From an uncultured Cyclobacteriaceae bacterium (GTDB lineage Bacteria; Bacteroidota; Bacteroidia; Cytophagales; Cyclobacteriaceae): a DNA stretch of 64,000 nucleotides. The stretch is from positions 430,777 to 494,776 of the forward strand of contig CAKZRQ010000012.1 of the NCBI GenBank assembly GCA_937146645.1, read 5' to 3'. The position numbers and the translations under genes were made by a program. Position 1 is the stretch's first letter; each line of letters opens with the position of its first letter. A model generated the notes under the pieces. The model did not search any database. It was not told the origin of the DNA and saw only the letters and a list, made by a program, of their open reading frames with translations. Of this stretch, positions 1 to 9,158 are shown piece after piece.

Positions 1-3000
1 CGCTCCTTTACCAAATTTTCCATGTTTTGGTAGAGAAGGGCATTTTCAATTATTCCGGCTATCTGGCCTGCCATTAACCTCATTAGGTTGATGTTTTCCT
101 TTTGGAACGCATCCGGCGTTTCACTATGAGTCAGGTAAATAATACCTGAACTTTTGGATTGGTTAATAAATGGGATGCATAGTACAGATCGAATATTTTT
201 TGATTGGACTACGGGGTCTGAACTATATGGGGGAGTGTTCTTCGCATCTGCAATTAAGAGGGATTCCTTGGTTCCCTTTGCATAATTAATTATCGATTGA
301 CTTATCTCATCACTTTCTGAAAGTTCAAGCTGAGGGAAACTTGTTACCACTTCGGTGCTGGTCTTTGCAGAAACTTCCAGTACCCAGCCATGACTTCCAT
401 TGACGATAAAATGTCCTTCCTGCGCGCCTGAGTTTTCCATTGCAAAGGTCAAAAGCTTTTGAAGCAGTGGCTCAAGTTTTATTTCTCCGATCAAAGCCTC
501 CATGGATTTGATCAGAGTCATCGTGTCTATTGAACTATGCTCAAAGGAAGAACTGCTTGATGTTATGGAGTCAAGGCTTTCAAGCTTGACTTTTTCTTTC
601 TCAGTTTTTGATGTCAAGCCTAATAATTCTTCAACTTTTCCATGTGCTCCCATTTTCTTTGCTGCTTGAATAGCTTGGTTTAGATATGATTCTTTCTCCT
701 TAGGGGAGTTAGCTATTTTACTGAAAATCTGTGCAAACAGGATCTCATATCGACTAGTATCCGTTTCCTTTATAATTCTCAAAGCATCTCTAAATGCTGA
801 TTCATTCACTTCTTTGGTGGTCAAATAGAGGTAGTAGTTTTTAAGGAATAAATAGAACGCCTTGAAAGGATAAGGATTTAGCTTCTGAAGCTTATCCATA
901 GCCTTTATTTGACCTTTGATCACTGATTTGATAGAAACCCCATTGAAAGTCCAAACCCCTTCCTGATCCGCTAAAATCGCTGCGTTCAAGGCATGATTAA
1001 ACTCCTCATAGATGGTAAAGAAGCCACTAGGCTGATCCTTCATATGAATTTTATGCAACTCATAATTTTCAAAGGATTCTCTGTGTTTTCCAACCCATAG
1101 CCCGGAATTTCCTGCATGGCCGTAATACGTGTAAAGGAAGACCTCGTTTTTAGTTTCTTTAGCCCTTAAAAGCTCTTGGCTTTCGTTATTTATCCATTCA
1201 GAGTAGGAGGTTTTTGCCTTGTCATGTGGCATCTGCATGATCAGAACAGATTTTTCCATCATGGCCATCATGCTCACCTGATTCTCGAAATTGTAAAGGC
1301 CTGCAAATCGTTTTACTCTTCTTATGGATTCTAGAGTCTCAGTTATATTTCTCCCTTGATGGAAGTTTAAGGTTGCCTTGAAGAATATATTCCACGAGGC
1401 ATACTCCATGTTTCCATACTCAACACCGTTCAGGAACCCTTCTTCAAAGTATGGGTAGCAGTCTTCAGGTCTGTCTTTCACATAGGAAGCGAAACAGACA
1501 TAAACCATATAAACAGTGGCAATATTTTTAGTTTGTTCGGGACTTCTTGAAATCTCCATGGCCTTCTGAATGATATCATAACCATTTTGAGGCTGCTTCA
1601 TTGCAGTGATTAAGATGAGGCCATAACTCGCAATAGCGGTGGGAGATTCATGCGACAAACCCTTATTCAAGGTGAGTTCTAGCAATTTCAAAATTGCTAG
1701 GGGGTAGGTTTGAGGGTTGGCAAATAAAAACGCTGGAAAAGATGAATACAGGACTTTGGACAACGCGATGAATTCTGGGTCCTTGGTCAGGGGTAGTTCT
1801 GTAAGGGTATTAAACTTTTTAGCAGGTAATTTAATCCCCATTTTAATCAGATTATATAGAATTTGGGGAACCGAGGCTTTTTCAGGTAGACTAATACCGA
1901 CCTCTTTCAATGCTTCAAAAGTCTTTTCAACAGCAGATTTTGGACTGTTTTGAAGAGCTAAACATCGAATTATAACTTCGTAAACACGAAGTCTATATGG
2001 TGCACCAGTAAAACCTGCCAGGGCTTCTTTTTCAAGTTTCTCTTTGAGTTTTTTATTTCCAGTGAGGTAGGCATTTTCGAGTGACCTTACCAAAACATCA
2101 AACCTCTCTTCTTCAGAGATGTGCTTTTCCAGAAGTTCTAACCCAAGCAAGTCGAATTTCAGAGCACTTTCAAAGGCAGCAGCTTCGGTGGATTGCTCTC
2201 CTGCGAGCATCATAAGTTTCCCAATCTTTTCGAGGTTAGAACTGGTACTTATATGAGATTTGCCTAGTCTGAAGTGTACTGCCAGTTCTACTGCATGATC
2301 ATCCAATTCATGATCCGGGTATTTTTCAATCAGTATCTCACCTATTTCAAAATTGAGTTTCTTTTTTTCCTTTTCATCAATCAAAGAATAAATCGCCTGC
2401 TGAATCCTTGAATGAGCGAATTTGAAAGTGATATTCTTTCTGTTTGACTCATAGAATTCTGGTAAGAATTTATAATCATTGGCTAGAGGGAGTATGGTAC
2501 CCTCTTGGATTAATGACCAAAGCAATCGATGTGCTTCTGCTTCTCCAATTTTGCTTACCAGAGCTAGGTTATCTAATCGAAACTCTGAACCGAAGACGGC
2601 AGCGGATTTGATTATTTCCAAAGAATCTTTTTCCAGAGTTTTGATTTTCGTCAGCAGAATATCTAAAATATCCTCACTTAGATCTGCTTCGCTCAAATCA
2701 TCCAGTTCCCAAACCCATTTGGAAGTTGGGGCGTGAAAACGAATTAAATTCCTCTCATAGAATGATTCAAGAAGCTTGTTTATTGCGAATGGGTTACCCT
2801 TTGTTTTTTTGTGGATAAGGTTAACCAGCTCACTTTCTTCATCTACTTCTTCAAGTAGTGTTTCGGATACTAAGCGTGCAAGGTTTTTCTTGTTTAGAGG
2901 AGGGACGTCAATGATAGAAGTCTGGAAGTCGTTTGTCTCTTTGGCAAAAATTACGGCATCAGAAATACATTTATGAAGTGGATGAGTTTCGTCTACTTCA

Positions 3001-4454
3001 TTTGACCTGAAGGTTATCAGGATCAAAATATTTTTCAAATTCTCGTTCTTGAGAACTGAAGACAGCAGATCTATTGAAGCTTCATTAGCCCATTGAAAAT
3101 CATCCAAATACAGAACAATACTCTGATTTGTTGAAGTAATCGCTTCAAAGAAAGAATTGATAGCAAATTGTATTCTTTGCTGATTTTCAACACCTGAAAG
3201 AGGAAGTAAATCAGCCTGTTCGCCTAGTGTATGCTTTAGATTCGGAGCGAGTTCTACTAAGACCTGACCAAATCCGCCTAAATGCCTTTCAAGGATATTC
3301 TTCCATTTTTTCTGCTCCTCGGGATTAGAGGTTATAAGCCAATCTGAGAATTGCTCAAACGCTCGAGTGAATCCCAGATATGCACTTTGTCTGTCCATGA
3401 CATCAAAAGATCCTGAGATAAATACACCGTTAGTAAGACTTATTTTTTTGTATAACTCCTTACAAAGCTCACTCTTTCCGGCCCCACTTTCCCCGCGGAC
3501 TATACAAAACTCTTTGCCACCTTGGTTTGCTCTCTCAAATGCATCCTCAAGGGTTTTGATTTGAATCTCACGTCCAAAAAGCTTCTGGGAGACTAAAAAT
3601 TTTGATGAAGCATCGACCAATCCAGGAGTAAACTCTCGAAGCTGCTCCGAATGGTCGAGGTATTTTTTACAAAACTCAAGATCATGGATAAGTCCACTCA
3701 GAGATTGATATCTATCCTCAGCATTTTTTGAAAGCAATTTGAGGATGATATTGTCTACTGCAGGCAAAATCGAATCTCTGTGTACCGAAGGAGCTTTAGG
3801 AGTGACCGCCAAATGTGCATGTATCATTCCTACGAAATCATCACTTTTGAAAGGGGGGTGCCCTGTGATCATCTCATAAAAACTAGCCCCAAGCCCGTAT
3901 AAGTCACTTCTCTGGTCAATCTTTCGGTTCATCCTGCCAGTTTGTTCTGGAGAGATGTAGTCAGCCGTACCTGTTATCTTAAGTTTGCTGTCAAAAACCA
4001 ACCTTTGCGCAGACATGCTGCTCGCGAATTCATAATCAATTAGAGTAGCTTTTTTACTTTTCAGATTGATGATGAAATTCTTCGGATTAATGTCATTATG
4101 CAATAACCCTTTGTCATGGACCCGCTCTAATTCCTTACAAATCTCTACAGCAAGTGATAAGAAATCTTCCAGTCCCATACCGTCTTCAGGAATGAGTTTA
4201 TTCAAGCTTTTGCCTGGTACAAATTTCCTGACAATTACTTGGCGTCCTTCATAAATCAGGATTTGGGGATTAAGATCATGGAAAGCTACCTTTTCGGTCA
4301 GGGTAGCTTCATTGTAAAGTCGTCCTTTTTCACCGGTCGTGTCGTCCTTCAAAAGGATTACTTCTCCCTTATGGGAGACCCCTTTGTAAAGCTTTGATCG
4401 GTTACTTTCGTAAAAAAGCTCTGCCTCTTTTACTTCTATGGACTCGGTTTGCAT
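1..4454 (-). CDS. Giant Ser/Thr kinase - AAA ATPase - GAF signalling protein (C-terminus beyond window)
   Basis: About 1484 codons are visible, and the gene runs off the window at base 1. A Ser/Thr-kinase fold (about residues 1-265) has a catalytic loop reading HNDINPKN and the stretch YISPEQTGRMNRKIDQRSDLYGLG, a hallmark of the family often annotated as trifunctional kinase/ATPase/sensor. The glycine loop is degenerate (YESNRSKLYKG), as I recall is usual in this family. The DFG motif reads DYE. An AAA-type ATPase follows (Walker A GESGAGKS, Walker B IVLYLDDFQW), then a long helical TPR-like middle, then a GAF domain in the last 150 visible residues. Family members usually end in a histidine kinase or cyclase, which cannot be seen here. 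The start ATG directly follows the stop of the carotenoid-oxygenase-like gene (TAA then ATG), suggesting translational coupling. Probably a cytoplasmic sensor; its ligand is unknown. Confidence 0.9.
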   Translation of the reverse strand, partial: MQTESIEVKEAELFYESNRSKLYKGVSHKGEVILLKDDTTGEKGRLYNEATLTEKVAFHDLNPQILIYEGRQVIVRKFVPGKSLNKLIPEDGMGLEDFLSLAVEICKELERVHDKGLLHNDINPKNFIINLKSKKATLIDYEFASSMSAQRLVFDSKLKITGTADYISPEQTGRMNRKIDQRSDLYGLGASFYEMITGHPPFKSDDFVGMIHAHLAVTPKAPSVHRDSILPAVDNIILKLLSKNAEDRYQSLSGLIHDLEFCKKYLDHSEQLREFTPGLVDASSKFLVSQKLFGREIQIKTLEDAFERANQGGKEFCIVRGESGAGKSELCKELYKKISLTNGVFISGSFDVMDRQSAYLGFTRAFEQFSDWLITSNPEEQKKWKNILERHLGGFGQVLVELAPNLKHTLGEQADLLPLSGVENQQRIQFAINSFFEAITSTNQSIVLYLDDFQWANEASIDLLSSVLKNENLKNILILITFRSNEVDETHPLHKCISDAVIFAKETNDFQTSIIDVPPLNKKNLARLVSETLLEEVDEESELVNLIHKKTKGNPFAINKLLESFYERNLIRFHAPTSKWVWELDDLSEADLSEDILDILLTKIKTLEKDSLEIIKSAAVFGSEFRLDNLALVSKIGEAEAHRLLWSLIQEGTILPLANDYKFLPEFYESNRKNITFKFAHSRIQQAIYSLIDEKEKKKLNFEIGEILIEKYPDHELDDHAVELAVHFRLGKSHISTSSNLEKIGKLMMLAGEQSTEAAAFESALKFDLLGLELLEKHISEEERFDVLVRSLENAYLTGNKKLKEKLEKEALAGFTGAPYRLRVYEVIIRCLALQNSPKSAVEKTFEALKEVGISLPEKASVPQILYNLIKMGIKLPAKKFNTLTELPLTKDPEFIALSKVLYSSFPAFLFANPQTYPLAILKLLELTLNKGLSHESPTAIASYGLILITAMKQPQNGYDIIQKAMEISRSPEQTKNIATVYMVYVCFASYVKDRPEDCYPYFEEGFLNGVEYGNMEYASWNIFFKATLNFHQGRNITETLESIRRVKRFAGLYNFENQVSMMAMMEKSVLIMQMPHDKAKTSYSEWINNESQELLRAKETKNEVFLYTYYGHAGNSGLWVGKHRESFENYELHKIHMKDQPSGFFTIYEEFNHALNAAILADQEGVWTFNGVSIKSVIKGQIKAMDKLQKLNPYPFKAFYLFLKNYYLYLTTKEVNESAFRDALRIIKETDTSRYEILFAQIFSKIANSPKEKESYLNQAIQAAKKMGAHGKVEELLGLTSKTEKEKVKLESLDSITSSSSSFEHSSIDTMTLIKSMEALIGEIKLEPLLQKLLTFAMENSGAQEGHFIVNGSHGWVLEVSAKTSTEVVTSFPQLELSESDEISQSIINYAKGTKESLLIADAKNTPPYSSDPVVQSKNIRSVLCIPFINQSKSSGIIYLTHSETPDAFQKENINLMRLMAGQIAGIIENALLYQNMENLVKE

Positions 4455-6671
4455 TTAGTCTTTCTGTTCAAAATGAGGATAGACATTTTCCTCAAAAAAC
4501 TTTTCCAGGAAACCTCGATCTACTCCTAATTCCAAATCTTTTATAGCTTGATCATAATCCTCTTTGGTATCAATAATATACTCCTGATCAGAAGGCTCAA
4601 CGGTCGGTATCCAGCTAGTGTGAAGTGTGAATGCAAACTTGACATCTTCATTTTTCAATTTGCAGATAGGACCCTTTGCTACATTGGTAGCATCGAATAT
4701 CCAAAACTCGGAGCTGTATTTAGTAGGTCTTGAATCGGTAGAATTACCCACCTGGACAGGGCAGAAAAGATATCCATCCATTTCTTCAGGAATACTTTCA
4801 TTACGGACTTTCCTGTCTACGAATTGGACTCCACGAATGAATGTGTTATTCGCACATTGGTAATAGTCTTCAGGTTCCATGGTCTCGGTATTCACTCGTG
4901 TCAAACCAAATGGAAGCTCTCTCTCCGTGGCGTCTTTGATATCTTCCAGACTCAATTCTCTATGCGGGTAATCCTTATAAAGTTTGTAAACGAATTTTGT
5001 CAATAGATTCTTCACTGTTCCATCACTTACAAACCAAATCTGCTTGATTTTATTTACTGGCTTTTCAGCTGACAAAATCCCTCTGTAGGTATATAGCGCT
5101 ACAGCCCAGGTATTTGGGCCTAAATGCTCTTCTTTCCATTTTCCAGGCTCTTCAAAAACCTTTGATTCATCCTTTAAAAGCTTCAGGTTTTCAGCATCAA
5201 ACTTCCATTTTCCAAAGCGGCTGATATCCATACTTCCCACAGCAAATAAGCTGTAGTAATCAGGGTCTACTGGCTTGTTATCAAGTGCTCTTCTGTCGTA
5301 GGTTCTTACCCACTCAGCAATACAAGTAGCTGCATTGTGCACTCCATAAAGCGTGACCACACCATCAGGGTTATCATAGTCGCAAGAGTAGTGAATGGTT
5401 TCAAGAGGTATGGGTTCATCTAGGCGATAGGCAGTCGCCTTCCCACCTTCAGGCTTTAAATCTCTTCTTCGAATCACATATGTGGTGGTGAAAGGCTCCA
5501 TCCGTACTGTGGCAAGTCTTCTGATCAGTCTTTCAATCACTTTGCTCTCAGGGAAAGGATTATCAAAAAGCATATCAAGTGAGAACTTGAATGAGCAATC
5601 AGTAAGAATAATGTAATCTTTGGTAAGCCCCATTTGATGCATGCATTCGTAGATGGCTAGCTTATCTCCAGTTTGATCACTTAGCTCCCAATGCACAAAA
5701 GACCCTGTGCCATCCCAACGAAGTAGGTTCATAAAGACATCGCCTTTTGGCTCATCTTTATCGTGTGGCTTTCCATCCACATGATGATTTAATTTGTCAA
5801 AGAAATCATCAACTTTTGATTTCACGTGATCATCATCGTGGTGGTCAGCGATCTCATGCGCCAGACCTTCCAATTTGGCTTTGAAATCCGCTCTGTTATG
5901 TTTGAGATGATGATAGGATTGCTCAAGATGGGTATATGCCTGCTTATTTTTCGAATAATTGACAGTGAATAATTCTTGGGTAACAGGGTCAAAGCCTGGA
6001 TGAGCTGAGGTTTGAACTATGCCAAATGGCCAAGGAACCATGGGAGGCTCCGCAGTCATCCATTCATTTACCTTTCCTACTGGACTTAATAACTCAAGAG
6101 ATTTTGGATCGACTAAGTAGGGTCTTCCTACATCATATGTTGCCATTAAACTCCCAACCTTTTGACCTTTAAATTTCACTGGTTGAGTAGCTGTGTTCAA
6201 TTCATTTCTTGAACCTAATACCATACTCATTCTAGTGATGCCCATGTTATGAAATCCCATCAGGCCGTGATGTTTTGTCCCCTCTTTCGTGGCTTCATCC
6301 GCATAATAGCATGGGGTTTTCATAAGCTTTGTTTTTACCACCGGGGTTTCTGGTGTTAGGTCCACCTGAATAACTAAGCCATCACCATTCATAATTGGTG
6401 ATCCATATTCTGGGTTACGATGACCTTTATGATTTTTGGCCGGAAAAGGAAGGCCTCCTGAATTTACTGTCCCAACAGGAAGGGAGATTTGACATGCTCC
6501 AAACAAGTCATTAGGGAGTTCGCCTTCAATCACCTCGAGTGGTCCTTCTACTTCTTTTCTTGAAGTTTTCAGCAAAGGTTCCCGGTTTGGATCTGGAGCA
6601 GGTAAAGAATCGTTTTTGCCTGAGAAGAGGTTCTTGAAAAAATCAATCACCTTCGAGAAAAATCTCTTCAT
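4455..6671 (-). CDS. Carotenoid oxygenase (RPE65/CCD) family protein, long form with His-rich insert
   Basis: 738 residues, against roughly 470-550 for typical carotenoid cleavage dioxygenases. Family landmarks in order: GELPNDLFG near residue 50, TSAHPGFDP (His224), ECMHQMGLTKDYIILTD (His345), GVHNAATCIAEW (His445) and LHTSWIPT (His684). These four His are the expected ligands of the non-haem Fe(II) that cleaves a conjugated double bond with O2. An insert at about 240-310 is very rich in His, Lys and Asp and has no counterpart I know in the family. There is no signal peptide; the N-terminus is basic and amphipathic (KRFFSKVIDFFKNLF) and may bind membrane. The substrate (carotenoid, apocarotenoid or stilbene-like) cannot be told from sequence. 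The next gene, a large sensor kinase, starts at the base after its stop. Confidence 0.85.
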   Translation of the reverse strand: MKRFFSKVIDFFKNLFSGKNDSLPAPDPNREPLLKTSRKEVEGPLEVIEGELPNDLFGACQISLPVGTVNSGGLPFPAKNHKGHRNPEYGSPIMNGDGLVIQVDLTPETPVVKTKLMKTPCYYADEATKEGTKHHGLMGFHNMGITRMSMVLGSRNELNTATQPVKFKGQKVGSLMATYDVGRPYLVDPKSLELLSPVGKVNEWMTAEPPMVPWPFGIVQTSAHPGFDPVTQELFTVNYSKNKQAYTHLEQSYHHLKHNRADFKAKLEGLAHEIADHHDDDHVKSKVDDFFDKLNHHVDGKPHDKDEPKGDVFMNLLRWDGTGSFVHWELSDQTGDKLAIYECMHQMGLTKDYIILTDCSFKFSLDMLFDNPFPESKVIERLIRRLATVRMEPFTTTYVIRRRDLKPEGGKATAYRLDEPIPLETIHYSCDYDNPDGVVTLYGVHNAATCIAEWVRTYDRRALDNKPVDPDYYSLFAVGSMDISRFGKWKFDAENLKLLKDESKVFEEPGKWKEEHLGPNTWAVALYTYRGILSAEKPVNKIKQIWFVSDGTVKNLLTKFVYKLYKDYPHRELSLEDIKDATERELPFGLTRVNTETMEPEDYYQCANNTFIRGVQFVDRKVRNESIPEEMDGYLFCPVQVGNSTDSRPTKYSSEFWIFDATNVAKGPICKLKNEDVKFAFTLHTSWIPTVEPSDQEYIIDTKEDYDQAIKDLELGVDRGFLEKFFEENVYPHFEQKD

Positions 6672-6781
6672 GGGTATGAGCGTTAAGTCAAGGAGTTAAT
6701 TGGGTAATACTATCTTCCTTTGCCTAATATGCTAAAAAAATTGGAGATAACCCGCAGCTAAGAAGGTTCTGGAAAAAGGGG

Positions 6782-7588
6782 TCAGTTTTCCATTTCTTCA
6801 GTTGGTTTTTGACCAATTAACCGAAGGGTAACTAAAACAGGATAATGATCTGAATAGTCAATTTTAATTACTTGATAATCAACTAATTCAAAATATCTGG
6901 AATCGAAAAAAACATAGTCAATTCTCTTTCCATTTTCCCCGGCAAAAGTTTGATCTGAGACGCCGGCTACTTCTCCTGCGTCTTTCCAATGAGAAGGGAT
7001 ACTGTCATAAACTGTGGACTCCGGGTCGAAATTAAAATCACCCGCTATAAATGCAGCCCTGTCCAGGGAATCTGCATAAGAGAAAAGCTCTTTCATTTGT
7101 GCCATCCTGTTTCCTTCAAATTCATGACAAAGATGTGTGCCTCCAAAATATAGCTCCTCTTCAGTTTTGAGCTCAATCTTTGCCCAAGCTACTGCGCGGG
7201 GTTCACCGCCTTCGGGATTCGAAAGATTCTGTGTCTTATTCTCCAGCCTTTTTTTCATAAGAAGACCTTCTCCATATCCACCTCCATCGTAATCCATGGC
7301 TTTCGCGAAATAGCTTCTATAGCCCGTCTCTCTCATGAATTTATACATCATATCTACCTTTTCTTCAAAAAATTGGGTGCTTCTACCAGTCATACTATCC
7401 ACCTCTTGAAGAGCGATTACCTCTGGCTGTTTTTGGATAATAAGATTTACAACTTCATCAAAATTACTCTCACCCATTTTACTAGGGTTTTCACCATGAT
7501 AAATATTGAAGGTCATCACCTTAAATTCTTGGGCTTGAGATACAAAGCTCAGAAAAAGCAAGGCTAGAAAAAGAAAAACTGATCTCAT
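6782..7588 (-). CDS. Exported endonuclease/exonuclease/phosphatase family hydrolase
   Basis: 268 residues with a clear signal peptide (MRSVFLFLALLFLSFVSQAQ, cleavage near residue 20). The EEP metal-dependent phosphohydrolase fold is shown by MTFNIYHGE (Asn28), ALQEVDS (Glu62), GGTHLCHE (His152), GDFNFDPES (Asp184, Asn186) and YSDHYPVL (Asp247, His248), which form the Mg-binding active site shared with DNase I and sphingomyelinases. The substrate is not identifiable; in the periplasm it could be extracellular DNA, a phosphodiester lipid or another phosphoester. The start overlaps the stop of the upstream sulfatase by 4 bases (ATGA), so the two are probably co-translated. That suggests joint breakdown of sulfated or phosphorylated external material. 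Confidence 0.85.
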   Translation of the reverse strand: MRSVFLFLALLFLSFVSQAQEFKVMTFNIYHGENPSKMGESNFDEVVNLIIQKQPEVIALQEVDSMTGRSTQFFEEKVDMMYKFMRETGYRSYFAKAMDYDGGGYGEGLLMKKRLENKTQNLSNPEGGEPRAVAWAKIELKTEEELYFGGTHLCHEFEGNRMAQMKELFSYADSLDRAAFIAGDFNFDPESTVYDSIPSHWKDAGEVAGVSDQTFAGENGKRIDYVFFDSRYFELVDYQVIKIDYSDHYPVLVTLRLIGQKPTEEMEN

Positions 7589-9117
7589 TTTTTGTCGATA
7601 ACGGTCTGTAGTTTTCTGGCTAACTCATCCCGCTTTTTAGGCATTTTGTCTGATAGATTTATGGATTCCTTTTTATCCATTAGGGAGTAAAGTTGGGGCT
7701 TTTTTGTGAAACCTGTTTCAATTTTTGGCCCCCAAGGAACAATAGCTTCTCCTTCGCTAGGTGGAATGTACTTAAATCCGTCTGCACTGACATAAGAAAG
7801 TACACCTCTTATTGCTTCTTGAACCAAGCCATCCCGGCCTTCATCAGTTTTACCGAATAAAACCTGATGATGGTCTTCACTATCTGTAGCCGATTTGCTA
7901 TCCACTTTCTGATTGAGAGCTGACGCAAAGCTGGAAAGTAAATCAATTTGAGAGAATATGGCATCTTGGGTTTTACCCTCAGGGATTCCGCGTCCAAAAA
8001 CGGCGAATGGAACCCGGGTTCCCGCCTCAAAAGCAGAATACTTACCACCTCTTAATCCTCCTGCTGCATCATGATCTCCAATTAATTCAAAGGCTTGATC
8101 AACATATCCATCATCCCAAACCGGGCCATTATCACTACTGAAGATGACAATTGAATTGCTGAGCTTTCCTTCTTTCTCCAAGTGTTCGAGAAGCATCCCG
8201 ACGGCTTCATCTAATTGGACTATAACATCACCTCGAGGTCCAAAGCCACTTTTTCCTTGATACCTTTCATGAGCAATTCGGGGGACGTGGATATCGTGGG
8301 TGGAGAAATAAAGAAAAAACGGTTGATCCTTTGACGCTGAAATGAATTTTTTGGATTCCTCAACCAACCGATCTGAAATGTCCTCATCTCGCCAAAGTGC
8401 CGCTTTGCCACCGGTCATGTAACCTATTCTGCTGATTCCATTCACTATCGTCTGATCATGTCCGTGTGAGTACTTAGTGGTGAGTAGTTCTGGATTCTCT
8501 TTGCCAGTGGGCCAATCTCCTATCTTCTTCCCATAACTCACAGCAATGGGATCATTTGGATCAAGCTCCAGAACCCTATTATCCTTCACAAAAACGGTTG
8601 GGACCCGATCACCAGTAGCTGGGATAAGAAAAGCTTCATCAAATCCTATATCTAGTGGCCCTGGCGTTATAACGCCATTCCAATCAGGGCCTTTTTCACC
8701 TCCGAGTCCTAAATGCCATTTCCCAATAACCGCGGTTCGATATCCCGCCTCTCTAAATATGCTTGCTAGTGTTTGCCTTCCTGATTTGATCAGTGCAGAT
8801 GCGTTCCCAGGAGCTACACCACGTCCTTTGGCTCTCCAGGCATACTCTCCAGTGAGAAGACTGTACCTAGATGGCGTACATGTTGCAGCCGTGCTGTAGG
8901 CCTGGCTAAAGCTTAGCCCTTGTTCAAAAAGTCGGTCGATATTTGGTGTTGGGATCTTTCCTCCGGAAAAAGATAAATCGCCATATCCTAAATCGTCTGT
9001 GTAGATTAAAACTACATTCGGTAAACTGTCTGTTCCGAATTGAGCTTTCGCAGAATTGCAAAGTAAAAGCGAGGTGAGACAAAAAAATATAAGCGTCAGA
9101 TGTTTATATTGGATCAT
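7585..9117 (-). CDS. Exported sulfatase (type I, formylglycine-dependent)
   Basis: 510 residues. An N-terminal signal peptide ends near SAKAQ (about residue 26). PNVVLIYTDDLGYGD gives the first two metal Asp residues (41, 42). CTPSRYSLLTG at residue 80 is the C-x-P-S-R signature in which Cys is converted to formylglycine. IGKWHLG (Lys133, His135) and SSDNGPVWDDG near residue 330 complete the alkaline-phosphatase-superfamily site. It hydrolyses sulfate esters, in marine Bacteroidota usually on algal polysaccharides. No formylglycine-generating enzyme, SusC/SusD pair or glycoside hydrolase lies nearby, so this is not a recognisable polysaccharide utilisation locus and the substrate is unknown. 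It overlaps the EEP gene by 4 bases. Confidence 0.92.
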   Translation of the reverse strand: MIQYKHLTLIFFCLTSLLLCNSAKAQFGTDSLPNVVLIYTDDLGYGDLSFSGGKIPTPNIDRLFEQGLSFSQAYSTAATCTPSRYSLLTGEYAWRAKGRGVAPGNASALIKSGRQTLASIFREAGYRTAVIGKWHLGLGGEKGPDWNGVITPGPLDIGFDEAFLIPATGDRVPTVFVKDNRVLELDPNDPIAVSYGKKIGDWPTGKENPELLTTKYSHGHDQTIVNGISRIGYMTGGKAALWRDEDISDRLVEESKKFISASKDQPFFLYFSTHDIHVPRIAHERYQGKSGFGPRGDVIVQLDEAVGMLLEHLEKEGKLSNSIVIFSSDNGPVWDDGYVDQAFELIGDHDAAGGLRGGKYSAFEAGTRVPFAVFGRGIPEGKTQDAIFSQIDLLSSFASALNQKVDSKSATDSEDHHQVLFGKTDEGRDGLVQEAIRGVLSYVSADGFKYIPPSEGEAIVPWGPKIETGFTKKPQLYSLMDKKESINLSDKMPKKRDELARKLQTVIDKK

Positions 9118-9158
9118 TCAAAAAGGAAGTAAAGGCCTTTTTTTAAACCTAGTTACTC

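Noticed and set aside
7585..9117. Polysaccharide utilisation locus around the sulfatase
   Set aside because: No SusC/SusD-like pair, glycoside hydrolase or second sulfatase nearby.
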